51,940 bases of DNA from Chloroflexota bacterium (GTDB lineage Bacteria > Chloroflexota > Anaerolineae > UBA4142 > SHND01), in NCBI GenBank assembly GCA_004295045.1, contig SHND01000060.1, forward strand, positions 1 to 51,940, given 5' to 3'. The notes under the pieces were generated by a model. It worked only from the letters and a program-made list of their open reading frames with translations. It ran no database searches and had not been told where the DNA came from. This document shows, piece by piece, positions 6,327-14,699 of this stretch. The translations under genes and the position numbers were made by a program. Every line of letters starts with the position of its first letter. Positions within the stretch are counted from its first letter, which is position 1.

Positions 6327-8686
6327 TCTACCTCACTTTGCCGTTCAACCTGAAAATCGTCCACAATAAAACCGTTGCTTGCCAACGTTCGGAGCGCTTT
6401 CAGCTTTTGTTCGGCGCGTGTGCGAATGACGATTGTGCCATGTCCGTTAAGATGCGATTGCCAGCCCGCGGCATTCAAAAAATCATTCGCGCGTTCTCGC
6501 TGTCCATTCGCGAGCCACAGCGTCAATTCGACCATCGGAGCCACCTGCGCGCGCCATTCTTCTAGATTCAGATGGCGAGGCGATTTGTTGCTGTCGAGCC
6601 ACAAGATTTCGTCCGCCAACGCTTCCACTTCTTCCAGCCGATGTGAGGCAAAGACAATTGTTTTGTCCTGTTGTTTCAAGTCCCCGACCAATTTTACATA
6701 GTCAGCGCGCGCCTGCGTGTCCAAATTGGCAGTTGGCTCGTCGAGCAGCAGCACAGGCGGATCAGAAAGAAGCGCGAGCGCCAACGCGAGGCGTTGCCTG
6801 AGTCCGCCTGAAAGCGCCGAAACGGCTTTGGCGCGGTGAGTCGTCAGCCCCATCTGCTCGACCAGCGTTTCAATGCGTGCTGCGGAAACGCGCTTGAGGC
6901 GCGCATAAAATTGGAGCGTAGATTGCACGCTCCAGTCATAGAACATGACTTGCTGCGGCACATAGCCAATTCGCCCGCGCACCTGTTTGCCTTTGCTCTT
7001 GACAGGTTGGTCTGCAATGACGATGGTTCCCTCGAACGGAACGAGTCCTAACATTGCCTGAATCAGAGTAGTTTTGCCCGCGCCGTTCGCGCCCCACAGC
7101 GCAAGCGCCCTGCCCGCGCCGAGTTCAAATGAGAGGTCTTGCAAGACCGCTGTCTTGCCATAGGATTTGGTCACGTTCCGGACGCTGACTTGGACCGGGG
7201 ACACCGGTTCCGCGTCACGGGGAGCCGCAAGTTTGTTTTCCATAGTTTTTTCTCGATATGCGATGAAAAATGCGCCGCACGCAAGCGCCAGCAGAAATGC
7301 AGCGGTCAGAATCATTCCGCCCGCCGACCTGCGCGTGGATTCGATGGGGAGCGCCGGCAGATTCACTTGCGGCTGCGGATCGCTGAATTTCGGCTGCGGT
7401 TTGACGATGGGAAATGAAGCGGCAGCAAATTCGATTGCCTGCGCGGAGGGCGAATAGAGCAGCGCGCGCAGCAGCGGTTCGCGGTCGGTCATGTTTTCAA
7501 AAAATTTTTCGGAAATATATGGCGTGTCGCCCACGCCGTCGCCGTCCGCGTCCAACCCGTCGTAATCGCTCCAATAATTTCCCTGCCACATATTCGCCGT
7601 GGGCTTGCCGCCGCCGCCGTGAACAGTCATTTGTTCCACGTTTTCCCAAAAAACATTGTTGGAAAATTCAACGCCCTTGACTGCGGGCATGATCGTGACC
7701 GCAATATCGTTAAAAGCAATGATGTTGTTTTCAAAACGCGCAAACGAGTTTGGCGTAAAGGGCGTGCCATCCAAAAATATGCCGCCGCGATTGTCAATCA
7801 GCAAATTGGCTTGCGCGAGAACGGCATCGGTGTCCTTGAAGCCCAGCGCGTACCCGCTGGGTCCGCGCTGCCCGCGCAAATCGTTGTTGCGCAGCTCTAC
7901 CTGCCTGGAATACATCGCGTAGATGCCGACGGAATTGTTGAGCAGGCGATTATTTTCAATCAGCGAATTGTCGCAGTACATCAAATGTACGCCGTAGCGC
8001 CCATCCTCGATGAGATTGTTGACGAGATGCACACCTTCCGAGTACCAGAGCACGAGGTCACGCGCTTGATAGACGTGATTGTTTTCAACGAGGACGCGCG
8101 GGCTGTACCACAAACGAATTGCATCACCTTTGCGTCCGGTCTCAAAGCGCGCCTGACTGGTAATTTCGTTGTCGCGCACGACACTATCCGCAGCTTGCGC
8201 GACAAAAATGCCGAACAGCACTTCGTCCAGCCGATTCTGTTCGATGACGGCAAAGGGCGCGTTGACCGTGATGCCCGCGTGGTCTTGGTCGGGTTCGCTG
8301 CCACTGTTGCGGATTTCAAAACCGCGTACTGTGACGTGTGGGACATTGACCTTTACAACCGTGCCAACGCCGCCCGCATCCAGCACCGGACGCTCTCCCT
8401 CTGTTGTCTGCGCGGCTGCCAGCGTGACCGCTTTATCAATCACCAGATTGCCATGATACGTTCCGCCATAGACCTCGATGAAATCGCCATCGTGCGCGAC
8501 GCGGAGCGCCTCTTCAATCGTGCGGTACGGTCCTTGCGGCGAAACGACGAGATGCGCGGCGGCAGACACCGGACGGACCGTCAACAGTGCGCCGAGCAAA
8601 AGCAAGACCCAAAGCACTTTTAAACCTTTGTACGAAAGGAATGATGCGCGTAAAGGTCTAAAAGAGCGCGAGTCTCTCAATTTCAT
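6323..8686 (-). CDS. NosD-NosF fusion protein
   Basis: One uninterrupted 787-residue frame. Residues 1-42 contain a signal/anchor segment ending near VSAAA. Residues about 45-410 are the right-handed beta-helix of NosD (repeats such as IENNRLLNNSVGIYAM). Residues about 455-476 form a second hydrophobic helix (MILTAAFLLALACGAFFIAY) followed by YREK. Residues about 500-787 are a NosF-type ABC ATPase with Walker A GANGAGKTT, signature LSGGLRQRLA, Walker B VLLLDEPTANLD and H-loop FASHR. NosD and NosF are normally separate, one outside and one inside the membrane; the extra helix gives a sensible topology. An internal ATG at 7243 (codon 482) has no visible ribosome-binding site. The start overlaps the stop of the upstream NosB-like gene (ATGA). 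Confidence 0.9.
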   Translation of the reverse strand: MKLRDSRSFRPLRASFLSYKGLKVLWVLLLLGALLTVRPVSAAAHLVVSPQGPYRTIEEALRVAHDGDFIEVYGGTYHGNLVIDKAVTLAAAQTTEGERPVLDAGGVGTVVKVNVPHVTVRGFEIRNSGSEPDQDHAGITVNAPFAVIEQNRLDEVLFGIFVAQAADSVVRDNEITSQARFETGRKGDAIRLWYSPRVLVENNHVYQARDLVLWYSEGVHLVNNLIEDGRYGVHLMYCDNSLIENNRLLNNSVGIYAMYSRQVELRNNDLRGQRGPSGYALGFKDTDAVLAQANLLIDNRGGIFLDGTPFTPNSFARFENNIIAFNDIAVTIMPAVKGVEFSNNVFWENVEQMTVHGGGGKPTANMWQGNYWSDYDGLDADGDGVGDTPYISEKFFENMTDREPLLRALLYSPSAQAIEFAAASFPIVKPQPKFSDPQPQVNLPALPIESTRRSAGGMILTAAFLLALACGAFFIAYREKTMENKLAAPRDAEPVSPVQVSVRNVTKSYGKTAVLQDLSFELGAGRALALWGANGAGKTTLIQAMLGLVPFEGTIVIADQPVKSKGKQVRGRIGYVPQQVMFYDWSVQSTLQFYARLKRVSAARIETLVEQMGLTTHRAKAVSALSGGLRQRLALALALLSDPPVLLLDEPTANLDTQARADYVKLVGDLKQQDKTIVFASHRLEEVEALADEILWLDSNKSPRHLNLEEWRAQVAPMVELTLWLANGQRERANDFLNAAGWQSHLNGHGTIVIRTRAEQKLKALRTLASNGFIVDDFQVERQSEVE

Positions 8687-9372
8687 GCTTGCACCGCCGC
8701 ATTCTGCTCCGTTCGCTTTTTTGCTTCGAGGACGGGTTTGTAGGCGCGGCGGTGAAAATAAAGACCAATCAGCGTGACGATAGCTGCCATTACGGCAAGC
8801 CAGAACCCAACTTCCAATGACGAATAGGTGCCGAATTGTCCGATGCCCCCTTCTCCCACCAATGGCGGCGTAAAGGGTTTGATTGCACCGCCCAACGCGG
8901 ATTGCGGATCAATGGAATGTCCGTACGTGTAAAGAATGTACCAAAGGTCGGCGAGAAAAATCAACGGGTATGCGAGCATTGGCAGCGCCAGCAGCACCGC
9001 CAAGCGATTGTGAACAAACACACTCGCCGTCAGAATGAGACCGATCGAGAGGATGGCAAAGAGGGAAAGCGAACGTTCCAGCTGCCCGCCCATATCCAGC
9101 GGCGGCATTCCCAAGTAATGATTCAGCGCATCTACTTCTTTCATATCTCCTTCGAGACGATTGACAAAGACATTGACATAGAGCCCTTTGGGATACTGGG
9201 GCGCAGTCATGTCCATGCGCCAGTAGGGCAAAAAAGTAGACGCGATGAGAATCAACCCGGCAATGGAAAAGATGGCGTTCGGTATCAAGTAATCATTCAA
9301 GGGACGCCGCGTGCCATCCGCCAACTCGACGTGAATGTTGGGTCCCAGCAAAGAGGCAAAAAACGATTTCAT
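8683..9372 (-). CDS. NosB-like membrane protein of clade II nos clusters
   Basis: A 229-residue protein with about four to five membrane helices and a conserved extracytoplasmic part: YWRMDMTAPQYPKGLYVNVF then NRLEGDMKEVDALNHYLGM. This pattern is familiar from the membrane protein often encoded between nosZ and nosD in clade II clusters and called NosB. The name rests on that memory and on position, not on a search. The His/Met/Asp-rich loop might bind copper. Start is uncertain: the ATG at 9372 has only a distant AAGG; a GTG at 9387 is the alternative. Confidence 0.6.
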   Translation of the reverse strand: MKSFFASLLGPNIHVELADGTRRPLNDYLIPNAIFSIAGLILIASTFLPYWRMDMTAPQYPKGLYVNVFVNRLEGDMKEVDALNHYLGMPPLDMGGQLERSLSLFAILSIGLILTASVFVHNRLAVLLALPMLAYPLIFLADLWYILYTYGHSIDPQSALGGAIKPFTPPLVGEGGIGQFGTYSSLEVGFWLAVMAAIVTLIGLYFHRRAYKPVLEAKKRTEQNAAVQA

Positions 9373-9393
9373 ATATAAAACCGGCACCTTATA

Positions 9394-9462
9394 GTCAGTA
9401 ATCGGAAACCAGTGACCAGAGTGAACGGATTCATTCTGACCACTGATTCACCGATTACTGAC
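9394..9462. repeat. degenerate heptamer array forming a long hairpin between nosZ and nosB-like
   Basis: Perfect 12-bp arms GTCAGTAATCGG (9394-9405) and CCGATTACTGAC (9451-9462) enclose inner complementary pieces (CAGTG with CACTG). The segment can also be read as loosely repeated 7-mers. No T-run follows on the minus strand, so it is not a classical terminator. It could act as an mRNA stability or processing hairpin that uncouples nosZ level from the maturation genes. Confidence 0.7.
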
Positions 9463-9479
9463 AGAGCGCCAGACTAAAC

Positions 9480-11507
9480 TTATGGTTCCACCATAAAGTA
9501 GCCCAGCATTTCGAGATGCAGCGCCGAACAGAATTCGGTGCAATAGTAGGCGTACGTTCCACTCATGTTGGCATCGAATTCGATCGTCTCGGTCTTGCCC
9601 GGTTCGAGCGATAGATTGATGTTATAGCCCGGCAAGGCAAAGCCGTGTGTGGCGTCGCGCGTCTGTTCCAGATTTGTAAAGTGCCAGATGACGTGATCGC
9701 CCTTTTTGATGCGCACATGCTCGGGCGAAAAGTGTGAGCGCACGACCGACATCCAGATTTCCACCGTGTTGCCGTTACGTTCGATTCTTGCCTGATCCTG
9801 CGAGGTAATGGCATTGGGATCCAGCTCCATTGTTTCTGGATTTGTGCCGATAGGATACACTTCGAGCGGGTTGAGCTTGTCCGCTTTGATGATTTGCGCG
9901 TAATGCGGCTCCGCCATGCCAATCGGCATGTCGTACAACACCTTCATCTGGTCGCCGGGGCGTGAAGTGTCAACGAGTTGGAAATTTTGCGGCAGCAACG
10001 GTCCAACGTTCGCAAAGCGGTCAATGCTCCACTTGTTCAACGCGACGACGTACTGTCCATCGGGCGATGAGGTGTCACCTTCCGCCGCAGCGATGTGTCC
10101 GATGTTGTATTGCACGGGCAGTTTTTGTACGAGCGTCCACGGCTGTTCTGCATGCAAACCTTGATAAGGTCCGCCCAAAGTCCAACGCGCGACGACGGAA
10201 TCGAGGAACAAGGATGTATAAGCATAGCCCTTGTCATCATAGACAGTGTGCAGTGGACCGAGACCGAGTTCGACTTGCGCTTCTTTCGTCGAATCCAGTG
10301 ACAGCACCGGAACCCCGTACACATCTTTGGTCGCCGTGCCTTCATTCAACGCGCTGATCGCTTTTTGAATTTTGTCGAACGAGTAGATGGTTACGTGGGG
10401 ATCGAGTTTGCCGCCAACTACAACATATTCTCCGCCCGGAGTCACATCCGCGCCGTGCGGCGATTTTGGTTCGGGCGTGAAATAGAGGAGCCCTTCGTTG
10501 ATGGCGGTATCGAGCTTGATCACTGCCATATCCTTGATCATTTCCGCCTTGCCCGCCTTGTAGACCTCTTCGGCTTTTTTCCAATTCACGATATGCAAGT
10601 AATCGGTGTCGTTCTTGCTTGTTCCCGCTTCGAACGGTGGATTGCCATCCTCAACGCCGCCGGTCGCAAGCTCCGTATTAAAGGAATTGCAAAAGAGCCA
10701 TCCATCGCTCACCTTTTTGCCCGCGTCACACAGGTCTTGAAAGTACGGGGGCAGCTCAATCGAGAACGATTGTGAAGGATCAATTCGCCCACTCGCGCGG
10801 TCAAATTTCCAGAGCGTCATAAAGCCGCGATATTTGTCCTTGTAATCTTTGATGTCAGCATATTCCCAGCCGGCTGGCGCAGCATATTGCGGACCTTCGA
10901 TCACGTATTCTGTGTTGGGAGTTACAAACGAGCCGCCGTGATCGTTGATGGCGAGCGGATTTTTTACGATTTGTTTGGTTGCAAAATCGCGCAAATCAAT
11001 GACGGCAACGCGCGCATTTGCCTTGTCGTTGATGAACAAGAACTTGCCATCATATTCGCCGTTTGTTTCCGAAAGTCCGGGGTGATGGGTATCGCCCCAC
11101 AAAATTTCATTTTCGCCGACTTTGCCTTGGGCAAGTATATTGTTACCGCCGCCGCCAAAGCCAAACCCTTGCCAAGGTTCAGGGGTAAAAACGCCGATGA
11201 GCTTGAGGATGCGCATCGAGGGGACGCCAACCACCAACACCTGTCCGCCCTGACCGCCCGACGCAAACATGATGTAAGGGTCGAGCTGTCCGGACGGGGT
11301 AAAGGTCTTGAGCGCGGCATAAATATCATCCGGCGCAAGACCGCGTTCGGCGGCGACCTGCGCCGCGTCGGCGGGCAGACCGGCTTGAGAATTGTTATTG
11401 CCAACAACCGCGTTGGCGGGCGTTGGCGTTGCGCGACCGGGACCACACGCAATTACAATTGCAATCAGGACCAGGGCAACCGCGCCGAGTATTATTATTT
11501 TTTTCAT
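9480..11507 (-). CDS. nosZ: nitrous oxide reductase NosZ, Sec/lipoprotein (clade II) type
   Basis: A 675-residue periplasmic-side copper enzyme reducing N2O to N2. The N-terminus is a Sec-type signal ending in a VIAC lipobox, with no twin-arginine motif. Seven histidine sites suited to the CuZ cluster are visible in the propeller part: DTHHP (two), INDHGG, SPHGAD, PLHTVYD, IGHIAA and EPHYAQ. The C-terminal cupredoxin domain has the CuA ligands in ATHGFALPGY and YYCTEFCSALHLEMLGYF. Start at 11507 is chosen because GGAG lies 6 nt upstream and the signal peptide begins there; an in-frame extension to 11657 has no signal logic. The poorly conserved Asn/Pro/Thr linker after the lipobox fits a tethered enzyme. 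Confidence 0.95.
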   Translation of the reverse strand: MKKIIILGAVALVLIAIVIACGPGRATPTPANAVVGNNNSQAGLPADAAQVAAERGLAPDDIYAALKTFTPSGQLDPYIMFASGGQGGQVLVVGVPSMRILKLIGVFTPEPWQGFGFGGGGNNILAQGKVGENEILWGDTHHPGLSETNGEYDGKFLFINDKANARVAVIDLRDFATKQIVKNPLAINDHGGSFVTPNTEYVIEGPQYAAPAGWEYADIKDYKDKYRGFMTLWKFDRASGRIDPSQSFSIELPPYFQDLCDAGKKVSDGWLFCNSFNTELATGGVEDGNPPFEAGTSKNDTDYLHIVNWKKAEEVYKAGKAEMIKDMAVIKLDTAINEGLLYFTPEPKSPHGADVTPGGEYVVVGGKLDPHVTIYSFDKIQKAISALNEGTATKDVYGVPVLSLDSTKEAQVELGLGPLHTVYDDKGYAYTSLFLDSVVARWTLGGPYQGLHAEQPWTLVQKLPVQYNIGHIAAAEGDTSSPDGQYVVALNKWSIDRFANVGPLLPQNFQLVDTSRPGDQMKVLYDMPIGMAEPHYAQIIKADKLNPLEVYPIGTNPETMELDPNAITSQDQARIERNGNTVEIWMSVVRSHFSPEHVRIKKGDHVIWHFTNLEQTRDATHGFALPGYNINLSLEPGKTETIEFDANMSGTYAYYCTEFCSALHLEMLGYFMVEP

Positions 11508-11582
11508 ACGACACTCCATTTGGTAAATGCGCCGCGTGACGCGCAAGACAGCGTCGCACAAGCGCACACCCGCATCAAGAAT

Positions 11583-11599
11583 TGTTGCAAAATGCAACA
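11583..11599. promoter_or_regulatory. palindrome upstream of nosZ, candidate Crp/Fnr-type operator
   Basis: TGTTGCAAAATGCAACA is a perfect 17-bp palindrome centred 84 bp before the nosZ ATG. The half-sites (TTGCA/TGCAA) equal those at 2351 and 3316, but the spacing is three bases instead of four, so it may serve a different family member. No convincing -10 hexamer was found at the matching distance. Confidence 0.5.
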
Positions 11600-11634
11600 G
11601 ACTGAATTCCAAAGAAAAGGGACAGGAGCATAAA

Positions 11635-12309
11635 CTATGTGCGCGCAGCGAGCGCAACCGCGTCGAGAATGTTGATAGTTTGACCGTGAATTTCGATCAG
11701 CCCATCGCGTTCCAGTTTTTTGAGCGCGCGCCACGCCACTTCTCGCGCCGTGCCGACCATCGAGGCGAGCTCTTGGCGAGTGAGGGGGCGTTCCAGGCAC
11801 AGTTGCTTGTTCGGCGAATCAACGCTATTCGCCTGCGTCAACAGCACATTGCAGACGCGCGCGCTCACATTCTTGAAAGCAAGATCATTCGCCAGTTCTG
11901 CCAGTTTGCGGAGACGCAGACTCGTCAGATTCAACAACGCGTTCAGAATCGGGGGATACGTCGCGATCAGACGCTGAGCATCCGCCGGTGAAAAATGGTA
12001 TACGCTGCAAACAGTCATGGTCTTGGCTGTGACCGCGTGCATGCCGCCATCAAACAACGGAATGAGGTCTATCACATCGCCCGGTCCGAGGAGTTCGAGA
12101 ATTTGTTCTTTGCCGCCGCACGTTTTACAGAGCTTGATATTTCCGCTCTTGAGAATGTGCAAGCCGCTAAAGGGCATATCATCTCTGAACACAATTTCGC
12201 GCGCCCCGTAATTTTGTTCATTCGTCCAAGACCTAATGAGCGAGCGTTCGGCGGGGGTGAGCTGTGCCAAGAGGGGAATGCTTTCAAATGCTCGAATACG
12301 GCTAGTCAT
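11635..12309 (-). CDS. Crp/Fnr family transcriptional regulator (2)
   Basis: A 224-residue regulator with an effector barrel (residues about 10-125), dimer helix and C-terminal winged helix (LTRQELASMVGTAREVAWRALK). It has cysteines in an unusual LCKTCGGKEQ loop between two barrel strands and another in MTVCSVYHF. These might report redox or metal state, which is speculation. The ATG at 12309 is preferred to a GTG at 12375, which would overlap the upstream stop and add an atypical N-terminus. It lies directly before nosZ on the same strand and is the nearest candidate nos regulator. Confidence 0.83.
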   Translation of the reverse strand: MTSRIRAFESIPLLAQLTPAERSLIRSWTNEQNYGAREIVFRDDMPFSGLHILKSGNIKLCKTCGGKEQILELLGPGDVIDLIPLFDGGMHAVTAKTMTVCSVYHFSPADAQRLIATYPPILNALLNLTSLRLRKLAELANDLAFKNVSARVCNVLLTQANSVDSPNKQLCLERPLTRQELASMVGTAREVAWRALKKLERDGLIEIHGQTINILDAVALAART

Positions 12310-12345
12310 TGCTCCATTACCTTTTCTTGTATCAGTATAGAAAAG

Positions 12346-12378
12346 GGTGTGACTAAAATCTATGACCAAAGTCACACC
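12346..12378. repeat. hairpin overlapping the end of regulator 3
   Basis: GGTGTGACT (12346-12354) and AGTCACACC (12370-12378) form a 9-bp inverted repeat with a 15-nt loop. It covers the stop codon of the upstream minus-strand regulator gene and is followed by CTTTTC in that direction. It may be a weak terminator or an RNA element between the two regulator genes. Confidence 0.6.
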
Positions 12379-13106
12379 TCCTGCACGGATTCGGCATTGA
12401 CGATCTTTTCCAGACGCGGAATGTCATAGAGGGTGATGTGTTTACCCAGCGTTTGAAGCAATCCTTCGCGCTTGAATTGGAGGAGAGTGCGGGCAATGAC
12501 CGCGCGGTCGGTTCCCACACATGAAGCCATCAGTTCTTGCGTCAGATTGAGTTCGATTTCGATGCCCTGTGGTGTTGTGACGCCTTGGGTGTGCGCATAT
12601 TTGAGAAGCGCGTCGGCGACACGGACCCGAATACAATGCATTGCCAGCAAAGCCGTGAGTTGCGTAAAGTGACGATAACGGTCTGCCATCATTTTGCCGA
12701 ATGCCATGCTCACGCGCGGCGTGCCCAAGATTTGCGTGGTGACAGCTTGCTTGTTAAGCATCTTGAGCTTGGAGGGTTCGAGCGCCCGAGCCGAGACGGG
12801 ACTAATGTCGCCATCAAAAAGCGGGCAAGTTCCCAAGCAAAAGGAATCAGTCGTCCGCACAATGCAAACGGTGAGCTCATGCCCGTTCGGTGAAGTTTTA
12901 TAAAGGCGGACGCGCCCGCTTTCGAGAAACCACAAATACAAGCTCGGTTCCCCTTCGGTTAGAATGGTTTCGCCCCGGTCATAAAAGCGTGTCAGGATCA
13001 AAGCAGACAGCGCCGCGCGTTCGCTTTCGGAAAGCTGGGCAAGCGCCGGCGACGTGGTATCCAGGCACGTGGGAACGGTCATGGACATGACGCCAAGATA
13101 CCACAT
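12372..13106 (-). CDS. Crp/Fnr family transcriptional regulator (3)
   Basis: A Crp/Fnr-type regulator of about 240 residues. The barrel contains HELTVCIVRTTDSFCLGTCP, so three cysteines cluster where Fnr-like proteins usually carry none; the helix-turn-helix reads LTQELMASCVGTDRAVIART. Starts at 13106, 13088 and 13082 are all possible; none has a clear ribosome-binding site, and a TTG at 13121 is less likely. It sits at the head of the minus-strand regulator-regulator-nosZ run. A loose inverted repeat (TTGATTA... TTAATCA) at about 13138-13169 lies upstream. Confidence 0.8.
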   Translation of the reverse strand: MWYLGVMSMTVPTCLDTTSPALAQLSESERAALSALILTRFYDRGETILTEGEPSLYLWFLESGRVRLYKTSPNGHELTVCIVRTTDSFCLGTCPLFDGDISPVSARALEPSKLKMLNKQAVTTQILGTPRVSMAFGKMMADRYRHFTQLTALLAMHCIRVRVADALLKYAHTQGVTTPQGIEIELNLTQELMASCVGTDRAVIARTLLQFKREGLLQTLGKHITLYDIPRLEKIVNAESVQEV

Positions 13107-13277
13107 CGGTACTTGCGGCAAAGGTATATTTGTCCTCTTGATTACGGGCAGTATGTCCGTCTTTAATCAGGCGGGGGGGTTCTCGGCGTAATCACGCCTT
13201 TTTCGATGCCAGAGACGCCCATCAGGCAGTGGGGATACATTACGGGTGTGAAACGAGGAGATTTTGGATTTACGTAA

Positions 13278-13327
13278 TAGACCTCCGATGTTCAGAGGCA
13301 GGTTAAATGCGAAACATCGGAGGTCTA
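13278..13327. repeat. 15-bp inverted repeat, possible small repetitive element
   Basis: TAGACCTCCGATGTT (13278-13292) and AACATCGGAGGTCTA (13313-13327) are perfect inverted arms around a 20-nt loop. Similar short sequences (GGATTTACGT at about 13265 and GGAATTTACGT at about 13343) flank it in direct orientation. There is no T-run. It lies in the 245-bp gap between regulator 3 and the VOC gene, which otherwise shows only a G7 run at 13173-13179. Confidence 0.7.
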
Positions 13328-13352
13328 GTGGTTTGATTTGGGGGAATTTACG

Positions 13353-13811
13353 TTATGCTTGGTCGTACGCTTCTTGCAAGACTCGGCTCTCGATTTTGTT
13401 CATCTTGAGCATCGCTTGCACGACGCGCTGTGCTTTCGCTGGGTCGGGGTCGCCCATCAGCTTGCCCAACAAGGTGGGGATGATTTGCCACCACAAGCCG
13501 AACTTGTCTTGAATCCAGCCGCAGCGCCCTTCGCCGCCGCCTGCCAAGAGTTTTGCCCACAATTCGTCAACCTCTTGTTGTGTCTCGCAGTTGACGTAAA
13601 AGGAAACTGCTTCGTTGAATTTGAATTGCGGACCGGCGTTGAGTCCCAAGAATTCTTGACCCTCGAGTTCAAAATTGACGGACATGACGGGACCATCGGG
13701 ACCCGCGCGCTGGACGCTCAGCACTCGCGAGTTTTTGAAAATGGAGGTGTAAAAATTCATTGCCTCCTCTGCCTGCGTATCAAACCACAAGAACGGGGTT
13801 ATCTTGTTCAT
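13353..13811 (-). CDS. VOC family protein (PhnB/YjdN-like)
   Basis: A 152-residue protein starting MNKITPFLWFDTQAEEAMNFY, with later SFYVNCETQQEVDELWAKL and GWIQDKFGLWWQIIP. This is the PhnB-like branch of the vicinal oxygen chelate (glyoxalase/bleomycin-resistance) fold. Such proteins are often dimeric; substrate unknown. It is 93 bp downstream of the AraC-type gene on the same strand, so the two may be co-transcribed. Confidence 0.88.
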   Translation of the reverse strand: MNKITPFLWFDTQAEEAMNFYTSIFKNSRVLSVQRAGPDGPVMSVNFELEGQEFLGLNAGPQFKFNEAVSFYVNCETQQEVDELWAKLLAGGGEGRCGWIQDKFGLWWQIIPTLLGKLMGDPDPAKAQRVVQAMLKMNKIESRVLQEAYDQA

Positions 13812-13904
13812 TTTGCTCCTCCTTGATGTTATCGAACATTTGGATTATAACCTGTTCGACGAGACCCGTCTTGTATAAAATGGCAATGCGTGTTTTGGCA
13901 CGAA

Positions 13905-14606
13905 TCATTTTTCTACTGTCGAAACCGCGTGGGCAATGGCATCCCTCTGCCACAATTCTGCGGGGGTGCGACCAATCCATTGTTTGAGAGCGCGCGTGAG
14001 ATGAGGTTGATCGTAATAACCGAGCACATCCATCGTATCCAGAATCGAATTGCCTTGCGCCAAGAGCGCGGCGGCTTGCTGGGCGCGACGAATTTGGCGT
14101 ATGTGATTGTGCGACATGCCTGTTGCTTGCAAGAACCGATGGCGCAGTGTACGCGCCGACAATTCCTGCGTCTCTCCTTGTAACGCCGCATCCACTAATG
14201 GGTCTTGCACCAACAGCTGATCGCGCACAAGGCGCGCAACAAAAGTTTCTATATCTTCCGCGTCGGGATATTGCCAGGCGGAACCGTTGAGCCAAAATGA
14301 TTTCGACGACGCATCCGGCAAAAGCATCTCGCCATTCAAACGCGTGCGGCTCGGCAGCAGCGGAATGAATGTGCCAAGTTTGAATTTGACCCAAAGAATT
14401 TCCGCGCCTTCTGTGAACGACACAACGCCCGACGTGGTCAGCGGTCCGGTGACGATGGCTTGCGAAATTCCTTGATACTTAACAAAGACCATGTGCCAAT
14501 TGGTTTCCGCAGGACGAATCACCGAGCCGCTCCCGACGGTATAGCCGCGGGTGACGGTTTCGAGAAACGGCGAATCCGACAATCTGCTCTCGTGAACAAA
14601 ACTCAT
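13905..14606 (-). CDS. AraC family transcriptional regulator
   Basis: A 233-residue protein with a poorly conserved N-terminal sensing region and a C-terminal AraC-type double helix-turn-helix: RTLRHRFLQATGMSHNHIRQ for the first and GYYDQPHLTRALKQWIGRTP for the second, which is the family signature. Effector unknown. It may control the adjacent VOC gene on the same strand. Confidence 0.88.
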   Translation of the reverse strand: MSFVHESRLSDSPFLETVTRGYTVGSGSVIRPAETNWHMVFVKYQGISQAIVTGPLTTSGVVSFTEGAEILWVKFKLGTFIPLLPSRTRLNGEMLLPDASSKSFWLNGSAWQYPDAEDIETFVARLVRDQLLVQDPLVDAALQGETQELSARTLRHRFLQATGMSHNHIRQIRRAQQAAALLAQGNSILDTMDVLGYYDQPHLTRALKQWIGRTPAELWQRDAIAHAVSTVEK

Positions 14607-14699
14607 ACGCTTTTTCCTTTTCCTGTGAGCGGCATTAAAGCACGTTTGTTCTGATTCACCAAACCCGTTCTACAGCACAGCAATCGTTGAGGCAATTTG

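Noticed and set aside
7619..8623. Plus-strand open frame opposite nosD (334 codons)
   Set aside because: It lies entirely opposite the conserved NosD beta-helix, has no start context and no recognisable protein features.
9388..9470. Intrinsic terminator after nosZ
   Set aside because: The hairpin has no T-run on the minus strand, and the downstream nos genes need the same transcript; it is better described as an intercistronic hairpin/repeat.
12346..12378. CRP-type TGTGA-N6-TCACA operator
   Set aside because: The TGTGA and TCACA pieces are present but 19 bp apart instead of 6, so the sequence is a hairpin rather than a Crp site.
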